NCBI RefSeq assembly: GCF_027257155.1
Contig: NZ_JAPWDU010000001.1
Span: 248,001 to 312,000 of the forward strand
Direction: 5' to 3'
From: Cerasicoccus sp. TK19100
GTDB lineage: Bacteria; Verrucomicrobiota; Verrucomicrobiia; Opitutales; Cerasicoccaceae
DNA length: 64,000 bases
Part shown: positions 31,798 to 39,576 of the stretch, one piece after another
Position numbering within the stretch: position 1 is the stretch's first letter
Layout: every line of letters starts with the position of its first letter
Program-made: the position numbers and the translations under genes
Notes under the pieces: model-generated
Told to the model about the DNA's origin: nothing
Seen by the model: only the letters and a program-made list of their open reading frames with translations
The model's database searches: none

Positions 31798-32440
31798 CTG
31801 GCAAAGCTAAGGACAGAGGAGGAAGTATCGTCAATGACAGTCCGGTCAATAACGCTACTGCGCATTGTCTTTTCAACATGCTCTATGTCTTAGGCGCGGA
31901 GATGGATTCTACGGCCCAACCATTAGGCATCGTTGCAGAATCCTACCGCGCAAATGATATCGAAAATTTCGATACTGCCCGTTGCCGAATGCGCGTTGGA
32001 GTTGACGTTCAAGTTCACTTCTACACCACACACGCAAGCCGACGTCGTCTGGTCCGGTATTCTGCTACGAATTTGAACATGGCCGTATTGATTATCTCTT
32101 GGGCAAGAGTATTATCGGACATACGCACGATGGTCAGACCATTGACTATGGAGCCCCAATGAGTCCCCACTAAAGAAATGACGATTGTGCGCTCAAAGAT
32201 CTCTCGTTCATTTGCAGTAGGATCATTGCTCAGCTGAATCCGCCCAAATGCATGCGCTTTACGTTGAAGCATTCCAAAGTTGAACAGTTATACCATTTCC
32301 TGAAGAGTGCGTGGTAAAAGAACTAGACTCAAACTTGGCCCCATCATTGTAGTGGACAAGCTAGATGAGCAAATACAGTTAGCACACGACTCTCATCCGT
32401 GCTATCGGAGCTTCTTCCTTGGATGGCAGAATGGCATCGA
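31798..32440 (+). pseudogene. Decayed Gfo/Idh/MocA oxidoreductase (3' part)
   Basis: No full open frame exists, but three successive frames give a collinear match to the C-terminal half of Gfo/Idh/MocA dehydrogenases. In the first, SIVNDSPVNNATAHCLFNML leads on through YVLGAEMDS, ENFDTARCRMRV and VHFYTTHA. After a frameshift near 32040 comes CYEFEHGRIDYLLGKSIIG, then HTHDGQTIDYGAP. After stops come VIPFPEE and, in the third frame, GPIIVVDKLDEQIQLAHDS. The N-terminal NAD-binding half is missing. The remnant ends just before the left attachment site at 32526, so it lies outside the inserted element. It fits the glycan locus, since such enzymes oxidise sugars. The rest of the gap to 32525 shows only further decayed frames. 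Confidence 0.75.
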
Positions 32441-32525
32441 TTCAGGAATAACCCGTGTCGATTCTGTAAACTCGACCCCCAGCATGCAGTAGGGGAGCAA
32501 GTTCTACGCTAAGCTCGCATTTAAA

Positions 32526-32550
32526 TGGTCGGGCTGCAGGGATTCGAACC
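32526..32550. other. attL: duplicate of the tRNA-Pro 3' end
   Basis: Twenty-five bases identical to 42179-42203, covering CCA, the acceptor 3' strand and most of the T arm. The match stops on both sides. Between this site and the repressor gene (32551-32672) is an AT-rich stretch with repeated TTTAGCA and TTCGCGAA-like words that may be integrase arm sites; no gene is seen there. Confidence 0.85.
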
Positions 32551-32672
32551 TTCTTTATGGCGGTTTTACAAGGGGCTGATATACTGCAAGTTATGGAATA
32601 TTAGCGATTTGCGAATCTGCCAAAATTCGCGAAAATCGGTGAAATTTAGCAAGGGTAGGCGGAGTTTAGCAC

Positions 32673-33239
32673 TTATTTATCACTCGTGAAGTTGCCACTT
32701 TGGTTCCAGTAGACTGATTTTAAGAGAGTTTCGGTCATGGACCCTTGTTTGGTCCCATCATTCGGAAAGCCCTCGCTGAAAAGTGTGTTTAGATAACTAA
32801 GAAAATTATCACCGCCTAGTAGCTCGATAAGATTATACTCCGTTGCAATACTTGATAGCGAATGTAGCACTGCGGCATACACTGCGAGACCTTGATTTGA
32901 TTCGAAGCCCGCTTTGGTGATTTGTGTAGCAAGTGCTGAAACATTCTCATGCAAGGTTTTTAGGCTGTTGCTGTCTTTGCTGCTTTCCTCGATCCAAAGT
33001 TTATAACTTTCTTCAGAGTAAGGCCGGCCTCTCCAATCCTTTTCTAATAGTTTGATCTTACCTTTTTCAGACTGAACCCAAACGCCTAGATTTGCCTGGA
33101 TGGCAAATGCCAAGCGTGGAGATAGGTCGAGACGGCCGCCCTCTATATGACGAATGGTCATTATGGATACACCTAGCTTGTCGGCTAAGTCGACCTGGGT
33201 TAGCCCGCATGCATTTCGAATGTTTTTGAGCACTTTCAC
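32673..33239 (-). CDS. Xre/cI-like repressor of the element
   Basis: A 188-residue protein starting at a GTG. Residues 4-50 form a helix-turn-helix of the Xre type (LTQVDLADKLGVSIMTIRHI). The rest is helical, without a recognisable Ser-Lys autoprotease (LexA-like) pair, so induction may work through an antirepressor rather than RecA. It is divergent from the excisionase-like gene with two operator-like sites between them, the layout of a lysogeny switch. It reads leftwards towards attL and is the only leftward gene at that end. Confidence 0.85.
   Translation of the reverse strand: MKVLKNIRNACGLTQVDLADKLGVSIMTIRHIEGGRLDLSPRLAFAIQANLGVWVQSEKGKIKLLEKDWRGRPYSEESYKLWIEESSKDSNSLKTLHENVSALATQITKAGFESNQGLAVYAAVLHSLSSIATEYNLIELLGGDNFLSYLNTLFSEGFPNDGTKQGSMTETLLKSVYWNQSGNFTSDK
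32675..32687. repeat. 13-bp repeat ATTTATCACTCGT, left copy
   Basis: Same 13 bases as 42143-42155, so one copy lies near each end of the element in the same orientation (125 bp inside attL, 24 bp inside attR). Here it covers the last codons and stop of the repressor gene. It may be an integrase arm-type site; chance or recombination is possible. Confidence 0.4.
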
Positions 33240-33241
33240 TA

Positions 33242-33307
33242 GGTTTCAGTTCATGACGGTTATTTTTACTTTGACAAGCGCATATTTAACCGTCAGTTCA
33301 TGACGGT
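33242..33307. promoter_or_regulatory. Two operator sites in the repressor/excisionase switch region
   Basis: Site 33289-33307 is a perfect 7-bp inverted repeat, ACCGTCA-GTTCA-TGACGGT. Site 33242-33260 keeps the spacer and right arm (GTTCA-TGACGGT) with a degenerate left arm. Centres are 47 bp apart and a TTGACA box (33271-33276) lies between them. This fits binding by the adjacent Xre protein to control both directions. Confidence 0.7.
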
Positions 33308-33310
33308 ATT

Positions 33311-33508
33311 ATGGTTAAGCTCATTTCCGCAAAGCAGTTATCCGAAAGTGAAATATTCCCAGATGATCCGCGGCCATCGCCTGCAATGATCTCTGACATG
33401 GCCCGGCGCCGCCTAATTCCATCTGTAAAGTTGGGTCGTTACCGTTACTTCGACCCTCAAGAAGTCGAACAGCATATCAAAAGTAAGCTTACTGTCCGCG
33501 CTCGATGA
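33311..33508 (+). CDS. Excisionase/AlpA-like DNA-binding protein
   Basis: A 65-residue protein with a winged-helix MerR/HTH_17 pattern: SPAMISDMARRRLIPSVKLG, then RYRYFDPQEVEQHI. This is how small excisionases and AlpA regulators recognise DNA through a short helix-turn-helix plus wing. It is the first gene of the rightward operon, 4 bp from the operator at 33289-33307, and its stop overlaps the next start (ATGA). It probably directs excision or switches on the operon. Confidence 0.75.
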   Translation: MVKLISAKQLSESEIFPDDPRPSPAMISDMARRRLIPSVKLGRYRYFDPQEVEQHIKSKLTVRAR

Positions 33509-33732
33509 CCGATCCCCATCAAGAACTATTGGATGCGGCGCAGAAGCTGGGTGCTACCTTAGGCAAGCTGACACAGGCAACCCTCATCCACCTTGCAATG
33601 CCGTCGACCGAATCACGGCAGGAAGTCGTTATTCAGCAGGCTGACTTTCTCACCAGCTTCAAGGCCTACAACCAATCGGTTGAAACTCTCCAGGATGCAG
33701 AGGCCTCGATTAGCAAAAAGGAGCTAAATTAG
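33505..33732 (+). CDS. Small helical protein of the element (75 aa)
   Basis: A 75-residue, probably all-helical protein with Gln and Leu rich heptads (LLDAAQKLGATLGKL). It overlaps the excisionase-like gene by 4 bp and abuts the next gene (stop and next ATG adjacent), so it is real and translationally coupled. I do not recognise a family. Confidence 0.65.
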   Translation: MTDPHQELLDAAQKLGATLGKLTQATLIHLAMPSTESRQEVVIQQADFLTSFKAYNQSVETLQDAEASISKKELN

Positions 33733-33996
33733 ATGTCAGGGAAATATCAGAAAATCGCTGATCTTGGTAATGAGGTTATTCAGTTATCTGCCAAGATCCA
33801 ATCGGCAACCCGTGCTTTTGTCTTCGATCCATCAGAGGACACCGGGCAAGAGCTGAATCAGGTTCTAGCTGAATATGGGGAGCGGCTTGAGCAGTTTGAA
33901 AGTCAGTATGACCAGGCTCTGACAGTTAAAGTTGCTGAGACCCTGAAAGAGCAGGGGGAGTCAAGGGAAACCATTCGCAAAGCCTTTCGAGTATAG
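33733..33996 (+). CDS. Small helical protein of the element (87 aa)
   Basis: An 87-residue, acidic, helical protein (DLGNEVIQLSAKIQSATRAF, later LNQVLAEYGERLEQFE). Its ATG follows the previous stop directly. It resembles the previous small protein in length and helix pattern, so the two may be distant duplicates. No family recognised. Confidence 0.65.
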   Translation: MSGKYQKIADLGNEVIQLSAKIQSATRAFVFDPSEDTGQELNQVLAEYGERLEQFESQYDQALTVKVAETLKEQGESRETIRKAFRV

Positions 33997-34026
33997 AACA
34001 AATAACCCGTATCACAAACAAACAAA

Positions 34027-34494
34027 ATGAATATCGAAGAAAAACTGAAAGAGGCACTGACCGAGAATAACCGCTTGAGGGCAGCTATTGCCGCAGATCG
34101 AGTGAGTAATGGAGATACTCCCAAGCCTGCACGAAGCTTCAAAACTCTTACTGAAGCACAGGCGGAAATCACCTTGCTTCAAGAAGCGCTCTCTGAAGAG
34201 AAGATGGCCACTGAGAAGCTTAAGGCGATTTCATTTGCCTTGGGTATTTCTGAAGAAGCCGATATCAAGGCTATGAGTGCTGAAGAGGTTAAGGGATACC
34301 TTTCAAAAGCAATCGAGTCCAAGGCCAGTTCCCAAGCTCAGCAAATCTGTGCGCAGCAGGGGATTGACTATGAGCTACCCACCCACGCCAGTGAAAAGCC
34401 GACAAACTCTCAAGCAGAGCAACCGAAGGCATCTAACCCACGTGACCGCGCCGCCGCAGAGTTCACGAAACAAGTTAAAGCGATTCACCAATGA
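34027..34494 (+). CDS. Coiled-coil protein, weakly scaffold-like (155 aa)
   Basis: A 155-residue protein: an N-terminal coiled coil (about 1-25), a second helix pair (about 45-70), a disordered Ser/Gln/Pro region, and a basic helical tail (NPRDRAAAEFTKQVKAIHQ). Phage scaffolding and capsid-assembly proteins have this arrangement of coiled coils followed by a short basic C-terminal capsid-binding helix, and the RAAAEF-like end is reminiscent of theirs. That is a weak, pattern-level likeness only. It overlaps the next gene by 4 bp. Confidence 0.55.
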   Translation: MNIEEKLKEALTENNRLRAAIAADRVSNGDTPKPARSFKTLTEAQAEITLLQEALSEEKMATEKLKAISFALGISEEADIKAMSAEEVKGYLSKAIESKASSQAQQICAQQGIDYELPTHASEKPTNSQAEQPKASNPRDRAAAEFTKQVKAIHQ

Positions 34495-34946
34495 ACCCGA
34501 TAGCAAAATTATTCGATCCGAATAACCTCGCCGATGTGAAGGCTGCGAAGAAAAAACTTCAGAAGGCTGAGGAAGAAGCGCAGCAGGCGGAGCGTGCTGC
34601 GCAGGCACTTGAGCAAGAGTATGATGCATTAAGCTCTAGAGTCTCCGAGCTCGAAAAGGTGCATAACATTCTAGTTGATAACAAAGCTGAACTACAAAAG
34701 CGGCTGAATAGCATTCAAACCCTTAAAGGCTGTGCTTGGCGGAATGAATCGAATGCAACTCTTGGGTTTCATGTGCATAATGAAATCCTTGCTCAACGTT
34801 GCGGCATTATCGAGAGCATTTATACCAGAGCAGCAGCTTTACGAGATGCGCTTGAAGATGCTGACCATTACATTGCAGAGTCTGAGACTGAGCTATCAGA
34901 CGCAAAAACCGAATTAAAGGAATTTCTTAGCAGGCATAAAAAGTGA
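34491..34946 (+). CDS. Long coiled-coil protein of the element (151 aa)
   Basis: A 151-residue protein with two long coiled-coil stretches, about 14-70 (KKKLQKAEEEAQQAERAA onward) and about 105-150, separated by a region with two possible turn motifs. It begins in an ATGA overlap with the previous gene and is the last gene of the operon before the hairpin at 34984. Function unknown; a structural or tether role is possible. Confidence 0.6.
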   Translation: MNPIAKLFDPNNLADVKAAKKKLQKAEEEAQQAERAAQALEQEYDALSSRVSELEKVHNILVDNKAELQKRLNSIQTLKGCAWRNESNATLGFHVHNEILAQRCGIIESIYTRAAALRDALEDADHYIAESETELSDAKTELKEFLSRHKK

Positions 34947-34983
34947 TTGTTCGATGGCATGTTGAGATTGATCGAGACACATA

Positions 34984-35015
34984 GGGCCCGCTTTCCGCCA
35001 ATCGGAGGCGGGCCC
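34984..35015. terminator. GC-rich hairpin after the small-gene operon
   Basis: GGGCCCGC (34984-34991) pairs with GCGGGCCC (35008-35015); inside, TCCG pairs with CGGA around a CCAAT loop. Only TTCT follows, so termination may be partial. It separates the early-type small genes from the tape-measure gene 35 bp downstream. Confidence 0.6.
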
Positions 35016-35049
35016 TTCTACATGAAGCACACACAAAACTTTTCAGATT

Positions 35050-37602
35050 ATGGCAACAAGCAGAGTAGATATTTTAATGAAAATGCGGGCTGATCTTAAA
35101 GAGATCAAACAACTGCAAAGAGAGGTCACTAATACCAATCAGCAATTCAAGTCCCTTAGCTCTGTTCTGCGTAGTGGCCTGGGCTTTGCTGGCTTGGTTG
35201 GAGGGATTGGCCTTACTACGGCCGGTATTACCAGCCTGATTCGAAGCTCAATTCAGCTCGGATCGAATCTTGATGACACAAGCAAGAAACTTGGTGTTTC
35301 AACCGATTTCCTACAGGGCTTCTCATTTGCCGCCCGGGAAACAGGTACCAGCACCAGAGCCGCAGAAATGGGCCTACAGCGCTTTATTCGGCGTCTGGCT
35401 GAAGCATCCACAGGCAAGGGTGAATTGCTGCCGATCTTGGAGCAATACAACATCCAGGTTCGCAACACTGATGGAGTCACCAGAAACGCAATTGACGTGC
35501 TCGGTGATCTTGCGGAAGTCATCAAATTTGCTGAGACGCCAGCAGAGCGATTGCGAATTGCTTTCAAGGCCTTTGATTCTGAGGGCGCCGGTCTGGTGAA
35601 TGTCCTACGCGATGGCAAAGAAGGTTTCGACCGCTGGATTGAATCCGCAAAGGAAGCAGGGCAGGTAATGGACCAAGAAACGATTAAGCGGCTTGCAGAG
35701 GCAGAGAATGCCTTGGAGCGCTATCAAACTGACCTGACTATCATTGCGGGCAAGATCGTTGCATCCCTTCAACTTTCCGGCGAGCAGATGGGAGAGGCAT
35801 ACTCTCTGATTACAGATGGCAGCTTTGAGCAAGGCTGGATTCGCTTAAACCAAGCACTGGGACAGCTACCACAGGACTTCGGAGGCGTTCAAACGGCAAC
35901 TGACGCAGCGACAGACGCAATGGCTGCACTCAACACAGAGACGCTCGTCACGATTGAGACGGCTGAGGAGGCCGCCAAGAAGCTCAAAGAGCTTGAGCGA
36001 GCTCAGGAGGGCCTTGCTAAGGCTCGTGAAGAGCTGAGCCAGATTCGCCGTTATGGTATGGAATCCCCCGGCCAGAGAGTCGACCGCCTACGCCGCTCTG
36101 CAATCATCGACACACTGAATGCTGATGTCCGCCGAAATTCCGGAAATGAAACTGAAGCCATCCGATTTGAAACCGAAGCAGCAGAAAAGCGGGCAGAGGC
36201 ATTGAAGCTCGAACATCAGCTACTTGAGCAAAAGGAGCAGCTCACCGGAGAGTTTCGAAATGCCCAACTTGAAGAGCTTTCGACCGCACAGCAAATTCAG
36301 GTTGTCGAAAAGGAGTTGGTTGAAAATCAGCGCCAGGCCAAGTTGGCTATGGGGCTTGAGTCTGGCCAGCAGCTCGAACGTCTACTGTCTCTCGGCAAGC
36401 AACGTTTGGCGCTTGAGGGTAAATTGAAAGTCCTCAAGGAAGATGAGACTCGCGCAACGGACTCCCGAGTTCAGGCAGAAATTGACGTCACCCGTGAGCA
36501 GATTGAGCAGGTTCGCCAGCAAAAGGAATTGGCAGCGATCCGCGGCGACAATGGCACAATTGAAACCCTCATTGGCCAGGAGCAGAATCTCATTGATGAG
36601 CTGATTGGCAAGTATGGGGCTTTGCGTGACAGCATCGTTGAAACGGATCCTGCCGGGGCAGCAGCGCTGACAACCCGCATCGAGGGCTTGAAGGTCGAAC
36701 GATATCGGGCAGGAGCCTCAAGCAACACTGGCGGGGTTACATTCGCTCAATCAGCTCAAGAGCAGTATTCCCGCTATCAGAACGAATACGGCGATTATGG
36801 AGTTAGCGCAATCGGCGGCGCCCGGGCGGCACTGCAGAACTATGTCGCAGATGTTGGCCAGCTTGGGCAGGTATTCAACCGCACGACTTCACAAATTGCC
36901 ACAGGCATGGAAGGGTCGATTCAGCCCGCGCTCGATGGCCTGATTAATGGAACGCTGACTTGGGAAGATGCGCTAAGCCTGGTTGGTAGCTCGATGGTCA
37001 CAACCCTTGTGCAGGCCTTCACAACGATGGTCACTCAAATGGTTGTGCAGTATATCGCTAATCAGATCCTCATGGCGACAAGCGCAAGTGCCACTCAAAC
37101 GGCGCTAGCAACTCAGATGGCAGCTTTGGGGGCTGCAGTGAATGCCTCATGGGCCCCGGCTGCAACCTCTGCCAGTATCGCAACCTATGGAAGTGCTGCA
37201 GGTATTGGGTCTGCTGCATATCTCGCTTCGCTGGCCTCGACCGTAGCAGCAGCAAGCGCAGTGCAAGGAGCCGGCGCCATAGACATTGGCGGATTCTTTG
37301 GCGGCTTCCGTGAGCGTGGCGGGCCGGTAGAAGCTGGCGTGCCCTACATCGTAGGTGAAAAGCGCCCTGAAGTCTTTGTTCCAAATGTGCCAGGCAACAT
37401 CGTTCCTTCACTGAGTGAGTTTGTTACTGACTACAGTGGTGGTGGCAGTGGCACCTCGACCAATGGAAAGCCAAGTGAAACGAACATTGCTCTGATTGGC
37501 ATGGAGTCAGAAATGCGCCGTTTCATGGAATCTGCTAAGGGGCAACGAATTGTTTTGGATGCGATGAACCGCAACCGCACACGCATGGGCGTATTTGGCT
37601 AA
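35050..37602 (+). CDS. Phage tail tape-measure protein
   Basis: An 850-residue protein. Residues 1-40 are a coiled coil, 45-75 a Gly/Ala-rich hydrophobic segment (GFAGLVGGIGLTTAGIT), then the family segment LGSNLDDTSKKLGVSTDFLQ, long coiled coils (about 300-540), an Ala-rich hydrophobic region (about 640-740) and the conserved end GGPVEAGVPYIVGEKRPEVF. All are hallmarks of tape-measure proteins of long-tailed phages, which set tail length and leave the tail during DNA injection. By the usual rule of about 0.15 nm per residue the tail would be near 125 nm. It appears complete, yet no tail tube, chaperone, tail tip or capsid genes are present in the element. It lies between two hairpins and may be an independent transcription unit. 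Confidence 0.9.
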   Translation: MATSRVDILMKMRADLKEIKQLQREVTNTNQQFKSLSSVLRSGLGFAGLVGGIGLTTAGITSLIRSSIQLGSNLDDTSKKLGVSTDFLQGFSFAARETGTSTRAAEMGLQRFIRRLAEASTGKGELLPILEQYNIQVRNTDGVTRNAIDVLGDLAEVIKFAETPAERLRIAFKAFDSEGAGLVNVLRDGKEGFDRWIESAKEAGQVMDQETIKRLAEAENALERYQTDLTIIAGKIVASLQLSGEQMGEAYSLITDGSFEQGWIRLNQALGQLPQDFGGVQTATDAATDAMAALNTETLVTIETAEEAAKKLKELERAQEGLAKAREELSQIRRYGMESPGQRVDRLRRSAIIDTLNADVRRNSGNETEAIRFETEAAEKRAEALKLEHQLLEQKEQLTGEFRNAQLEELSTAQQIQVVEKELVENQRQAKLAMGLESGQQLERLLSLGKQRLALEGKLKVLKEDETRATDSRVQAEIDVTREQIEQVRQQKELAAIRGDNGTIETLIGQEQNLIDELIGKYGALRDSIVETDPAGAAALTTRIEGLKVERYRAGASSNTGGVTFAQSAQEQYSRYQNEYGDYGVSAIGGARAALQNYVADVGQLGQVFNRTTSQIATGMEGSIQPALDGLINGTLTWEDALSLVGSSMVTTLVQAFTTMVTQMVVQYIANQILMATSASATQTALATQMAALGAAVNASWAPAATSASIATYGSAAGIGSAAYLASLASTVAAASAVQGAGAIDIGGFFGGFRERGGPVEAGVPYIVGEKRPEVFVPNVPGNIVPSLSEFVTDYSGGGSGTSTNGKPSETNIALIGMESEMRRFMESAKGQRIVLDAMNRNRTRMGVFG

Positions 37603-37606
37603 TAAT

Positions 37607-37639
37607 GAAGGCTGCCCGTCGCCAACGTTAGCAGCCTTC
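37607..37639. terminator. Hairpin after the tape-measure gene
   Basis: GAAGGCTGC (37607-37615) and GCAGCCTTC (37631-37639) form a perfect 9-bp stem four bases past the tape-measure stop. No T-run follows. It also argues that the next gene starts at the ATG at 37658 rather than at a TTG at 37595. Confidence 0.5.
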
Positions 37640-37657
37640 AAAGTATCTCAATCGATA

Positions 37658-38248
37658 ATGGATGATGTGTTAAAAGAGCAGATCGGGTCAAGGGGCAACT
37701 ATACCATGACGCCCAATGATTTGATCTCGAACCCAAAGCTAAGCCCCAAGTCTAAAGTGGTTTGGCAGTATATGGCGTCTAAACCTGCCAACTGGCAATT
37801 TAGTGCACAGCGCATATCGAAGGCCATAGGCATAGGTCGTAAGGCTGTCTTGGGTGCCATTGCTGAGCTTAAAGAGTATGGCTGGCTTGACTCCCAAAGA
37901 TGCGGCGACGGCAGAGTAAATTATGTGCTTCAATACCCCCAATCCCAAAAAGGGACTGTGGATGTCCAAAACGCCACGGTGCCAAAAAGCCACGGTGCCA
38001 AAACGGGACCGCTAAGTAATATAGATGTAGAAGTAAAAAAGAATCAGAATAAGAGCGCCTTCGGCGCTTGGCGGCAAAGAGAAGCGAGGGTAGATTATAA
38101 GACTGTAGATATAGTGGATGTAGCAGAGCCTGAAGACTGGAGAGCAATAGCCAAGAAGCTTTACCCGAATGAGAAGGCTATAGACAAATACAGTAACTGG
38201 AATGACACCCCATACTGGCTTAAAGAAGAAATCATAGGTGCAGCCTAA
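37658..38248 (+). CDS. Winged-helix (HTH_36-like) replication-type protein
   Basis: About 196 residues. Residues 16-75 hold a winged helix of the kind found in phage and plasmid replication initiators: MTPNDLISNPKLSPKSKVVW, then FSAQRISKAIGIGRKAVLGA and AELKEYGWL. A basic low-complexity linker follows and a C-terminal segment EDWRAIAKKLYPNEKAID. I choose the ATG at 37658 because the sequence before it contains the hairpin. It may open the replication origin of the element; the strongly folded site 0.6 kb downstream is a candidate. A purely regulatory role cannot be excluded. Confidence 0.65.
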   Translation: MDDVLKEQIGSRGNYTMTPNDLISNPKLSPKSKVVWQYMASKPANWQFSAQRISKAIGIGRKAVLGAIAELKEYGWLDSQRCGDGRVNYVLQYPQSQKGTVDVQNATVPKSHGAKTGPLSNIDVEVKKNQNKSAFGAWRQREARVDYKTVDIVDVAEPEDWRAIAKKLYPNEKAIDKYSNWNDTPYWLKEEIIGAA

Positions 38249-38343
38249 AAAGGAATCTATTAGGCTTACAGCAGCTACGCAGGTTCCTCGAAAGAGCGTT
38301 ATTTTCTCACGACACTTAATTTTTCAAAAAACCACACAAAGCA

Positions 38344-38793
38344 ATGAAGACAGCAGATAGCATGAATCAAGCAGTGGCCCTAAGCCAGGGACTGTTCACG
38401 AAGTTAGACCTTCAGGAGTTGAAAGAATCCGGTTGTCCTGGATTCCGTTCAAACCGGGTTTACCTGCAAGAGGTAGTCGATGACGTTTTTCTTACGAATC
38501 GATCATCAGCCATTCGAAACAAGCTGAAAGATCGACTTCAGCTTATCAGTGTTGATGCCTTAATGTATGAAAAGCTGCAGTGCCTTTGTGAGGGTGTCTC
38601 AGGCTTTCAGAAGGCCGCTAGAATTGAGCAAGAGCTTGAGCGCCGCTCAGGGACGCCAGAGCCTTCCGAAGACGCCCAGACGCTTTTTGCTGAGATCGAC
38701 CAACAAGCAAAGGCGCTGGCTGCGCAGATCGAAAAGCTAGACCAGTTGCTTCAACAGGTCTACAAGGTAACAGAGGGAGAGGTTTCATTGTAG
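38344..38793 (+). CDS. Possible small-terminase (Nu1)-like DNA-binding protein
   Basis: A 149-residue protein. The segment LQELKESGCPGFRSNRVYLQ (about 23-42) has the G-C-P-x-F-R-x-x-R-V-Y pattern of winged-helix domains in Nu1-like phage terminase small subunits and excisionases. The C-terminal half is a long helix with heptads (about 110-145), as oligomerisation helices of small terminases have. Satellites such as SaPIs use their own small terminase to redirect packaging, which would fit here, but this likeness is at motif level only. A structured non-coding site follows directly. The gap 38249-38343 before it may hold its promoter. Confidence 0.5.
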   Translation: MKTADSMNQAVALSQGLFTKLDLQELKESGCPGFRSNRVYLQEVVDDVFLTNRSSAIRNKLKDRLQLISVDALMYEKLQCLCEGVSGFQKAARIEQELERRSGTPEPSEDAQTLFAEIDQQAKALAAQIEKLDQLLQQVYKVTEGEVSL

Positions 38794-38848
38794 CAGTAAG
38801 CTTATTCCTGTTGACTTTGATCACGTACTGAGTGAATGATTTTTACAT

Positions 38849-38991
38849 GGCCGTGATAAGCCTACCAGAATCGAATGAACGAGACACTGAACTTGACCCC
38901 GCGTCAGACGGGGGAGGGCCTACTCGTTCGGGCCCAATTATCACCCCCCGTCGGCGGGGTCTCTCCATGTCAGTAGAGGCCGTGATAAGCC
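38849..38991. other. Structured non-coding site: nested hairpin between 14-bp direct repeats
   Basis: GGCCGTGATAAGCC occurs at 38849-38862 and 38978-38991. Between them, 38895-38914 pairs with 38945-38961: GACCCCGC with GCGGGGTC, a small bulge, then GACGGGGG with CCCCCGTC. Inside the loop GGGCC (38916-38920) pairs with GGCCC (38931-38935). There is no convincing gene in 38794-39018. Such a flanked, long hairpin fits a replication origin, a packaging (cos/pac) site or a structured RNA; nothing in the sequence decides among them. Confidence 0.6.
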
Positions 38992-39018
38992 AAGGCTGGC
39001 AGCAACAGAAAGAACGAA

Positions 39019-39531
39019 ATGAATGTTACCGCCGACAAAGTCCGCCCAGGTAGAAAGACGAAATTAATGTCCCTGTCATCTGGAGGGATGACGTGGGTTC
39101 GAGTTAAGCCCCCGATAACACCAAACACAGAGGAAATGCTGATTATTGCTAAAGGGCTAAAGCGTGAGCTTTTGGCGATTATTGAGCCAGCTTTTGATGT
39201 TATGCCAGGATTGTGCCTTCGGGCGCTTAAAAATCTTTTACGGGATCCACAGGCCCTACAGGAGGCCAGTCAAAGGCGCTTTGATTTAACTTTGGCTGAT
39301 ATTTTGGCAAATGGCTGGGGCTATGGTGGAGAGATTTCAGATGAGGATACTGAGGAAAGTATTGGTATGCATCATCAATCAAGATGCTACAATGCAATGC
39401 AGGATGCTTTGCCTCTGCTCTTGCTGATAGATAAGTTGCCTTTTGAGGTCATCGAAGCCGAAGCAGCAATCACATGGAATGAGAATCACCCTATGATGGA
39501 GCCAAAGAAAATTTGGCAATCGGAAGTCTAG
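39019..39531 (+). CDS. Hypothetical protein of the element (170 aa)
   Basis: A 170-residue soluble protein, mixed helical, with a basic N-terminus and an acidic middle (GGEISDEDTEESIGMHHQ). It has no signal peptide or membrane helix and I do not recognise a family. It starts 28 bp after the structured site, has AGAAAGAACG as a possible ribosome-binding region, and is followed by a textbook terminator, so it is probably expressed. Confidence 0.6.
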   Translation: MNVTADKVRPGRKTKLMSLSSGGMTWVRVKPPITPNTEEMLIIAKGLKRELLAIIEPAFDVMPGLCLRALKNLLRDPQALQEASQRRFDLTLADILANGWGYGGEISDEDTEESIGMHHQSRCYNAMQDALPLLLLIDKLPFEVIEAEAAITWNENHPMMEPKKIWQSEV

Positions 39532-39555
39532 GAAGCTCTTCTAAATGGATTCTCG

Positions 39556-39576
39556 AGCCCGGTTCGCCGGGCTTTT
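39556..39576 (+). terminator. Intrinsic terminator of the rightward genes
   Basis: AGCCCGG, loop TTCG, CCGGGCT followed by TTTT: a 7-bp GC-rich stem with a UUCG-type tetraloop and a T-run, 25 bases past the stop of the 170-residue gene. It also overlaps the end of the leftward membrane-protein gene. Confidence 0.85.

Noticed and set aside
35050-37602. Reading the whole element as a complete prophage because of the tape-measure gene
   Set aside because: No head, portal, large terminase, tail tube or lysis gene is seen and 9.65 kb is too short for a tailed phage.
38832-39053. A 73-codon open frame over the structured site
   Set aside because: It begins at a GTG, overlaps the next gene in another frame, and its sequence is made by the hairpin arms; no protein-like composition.
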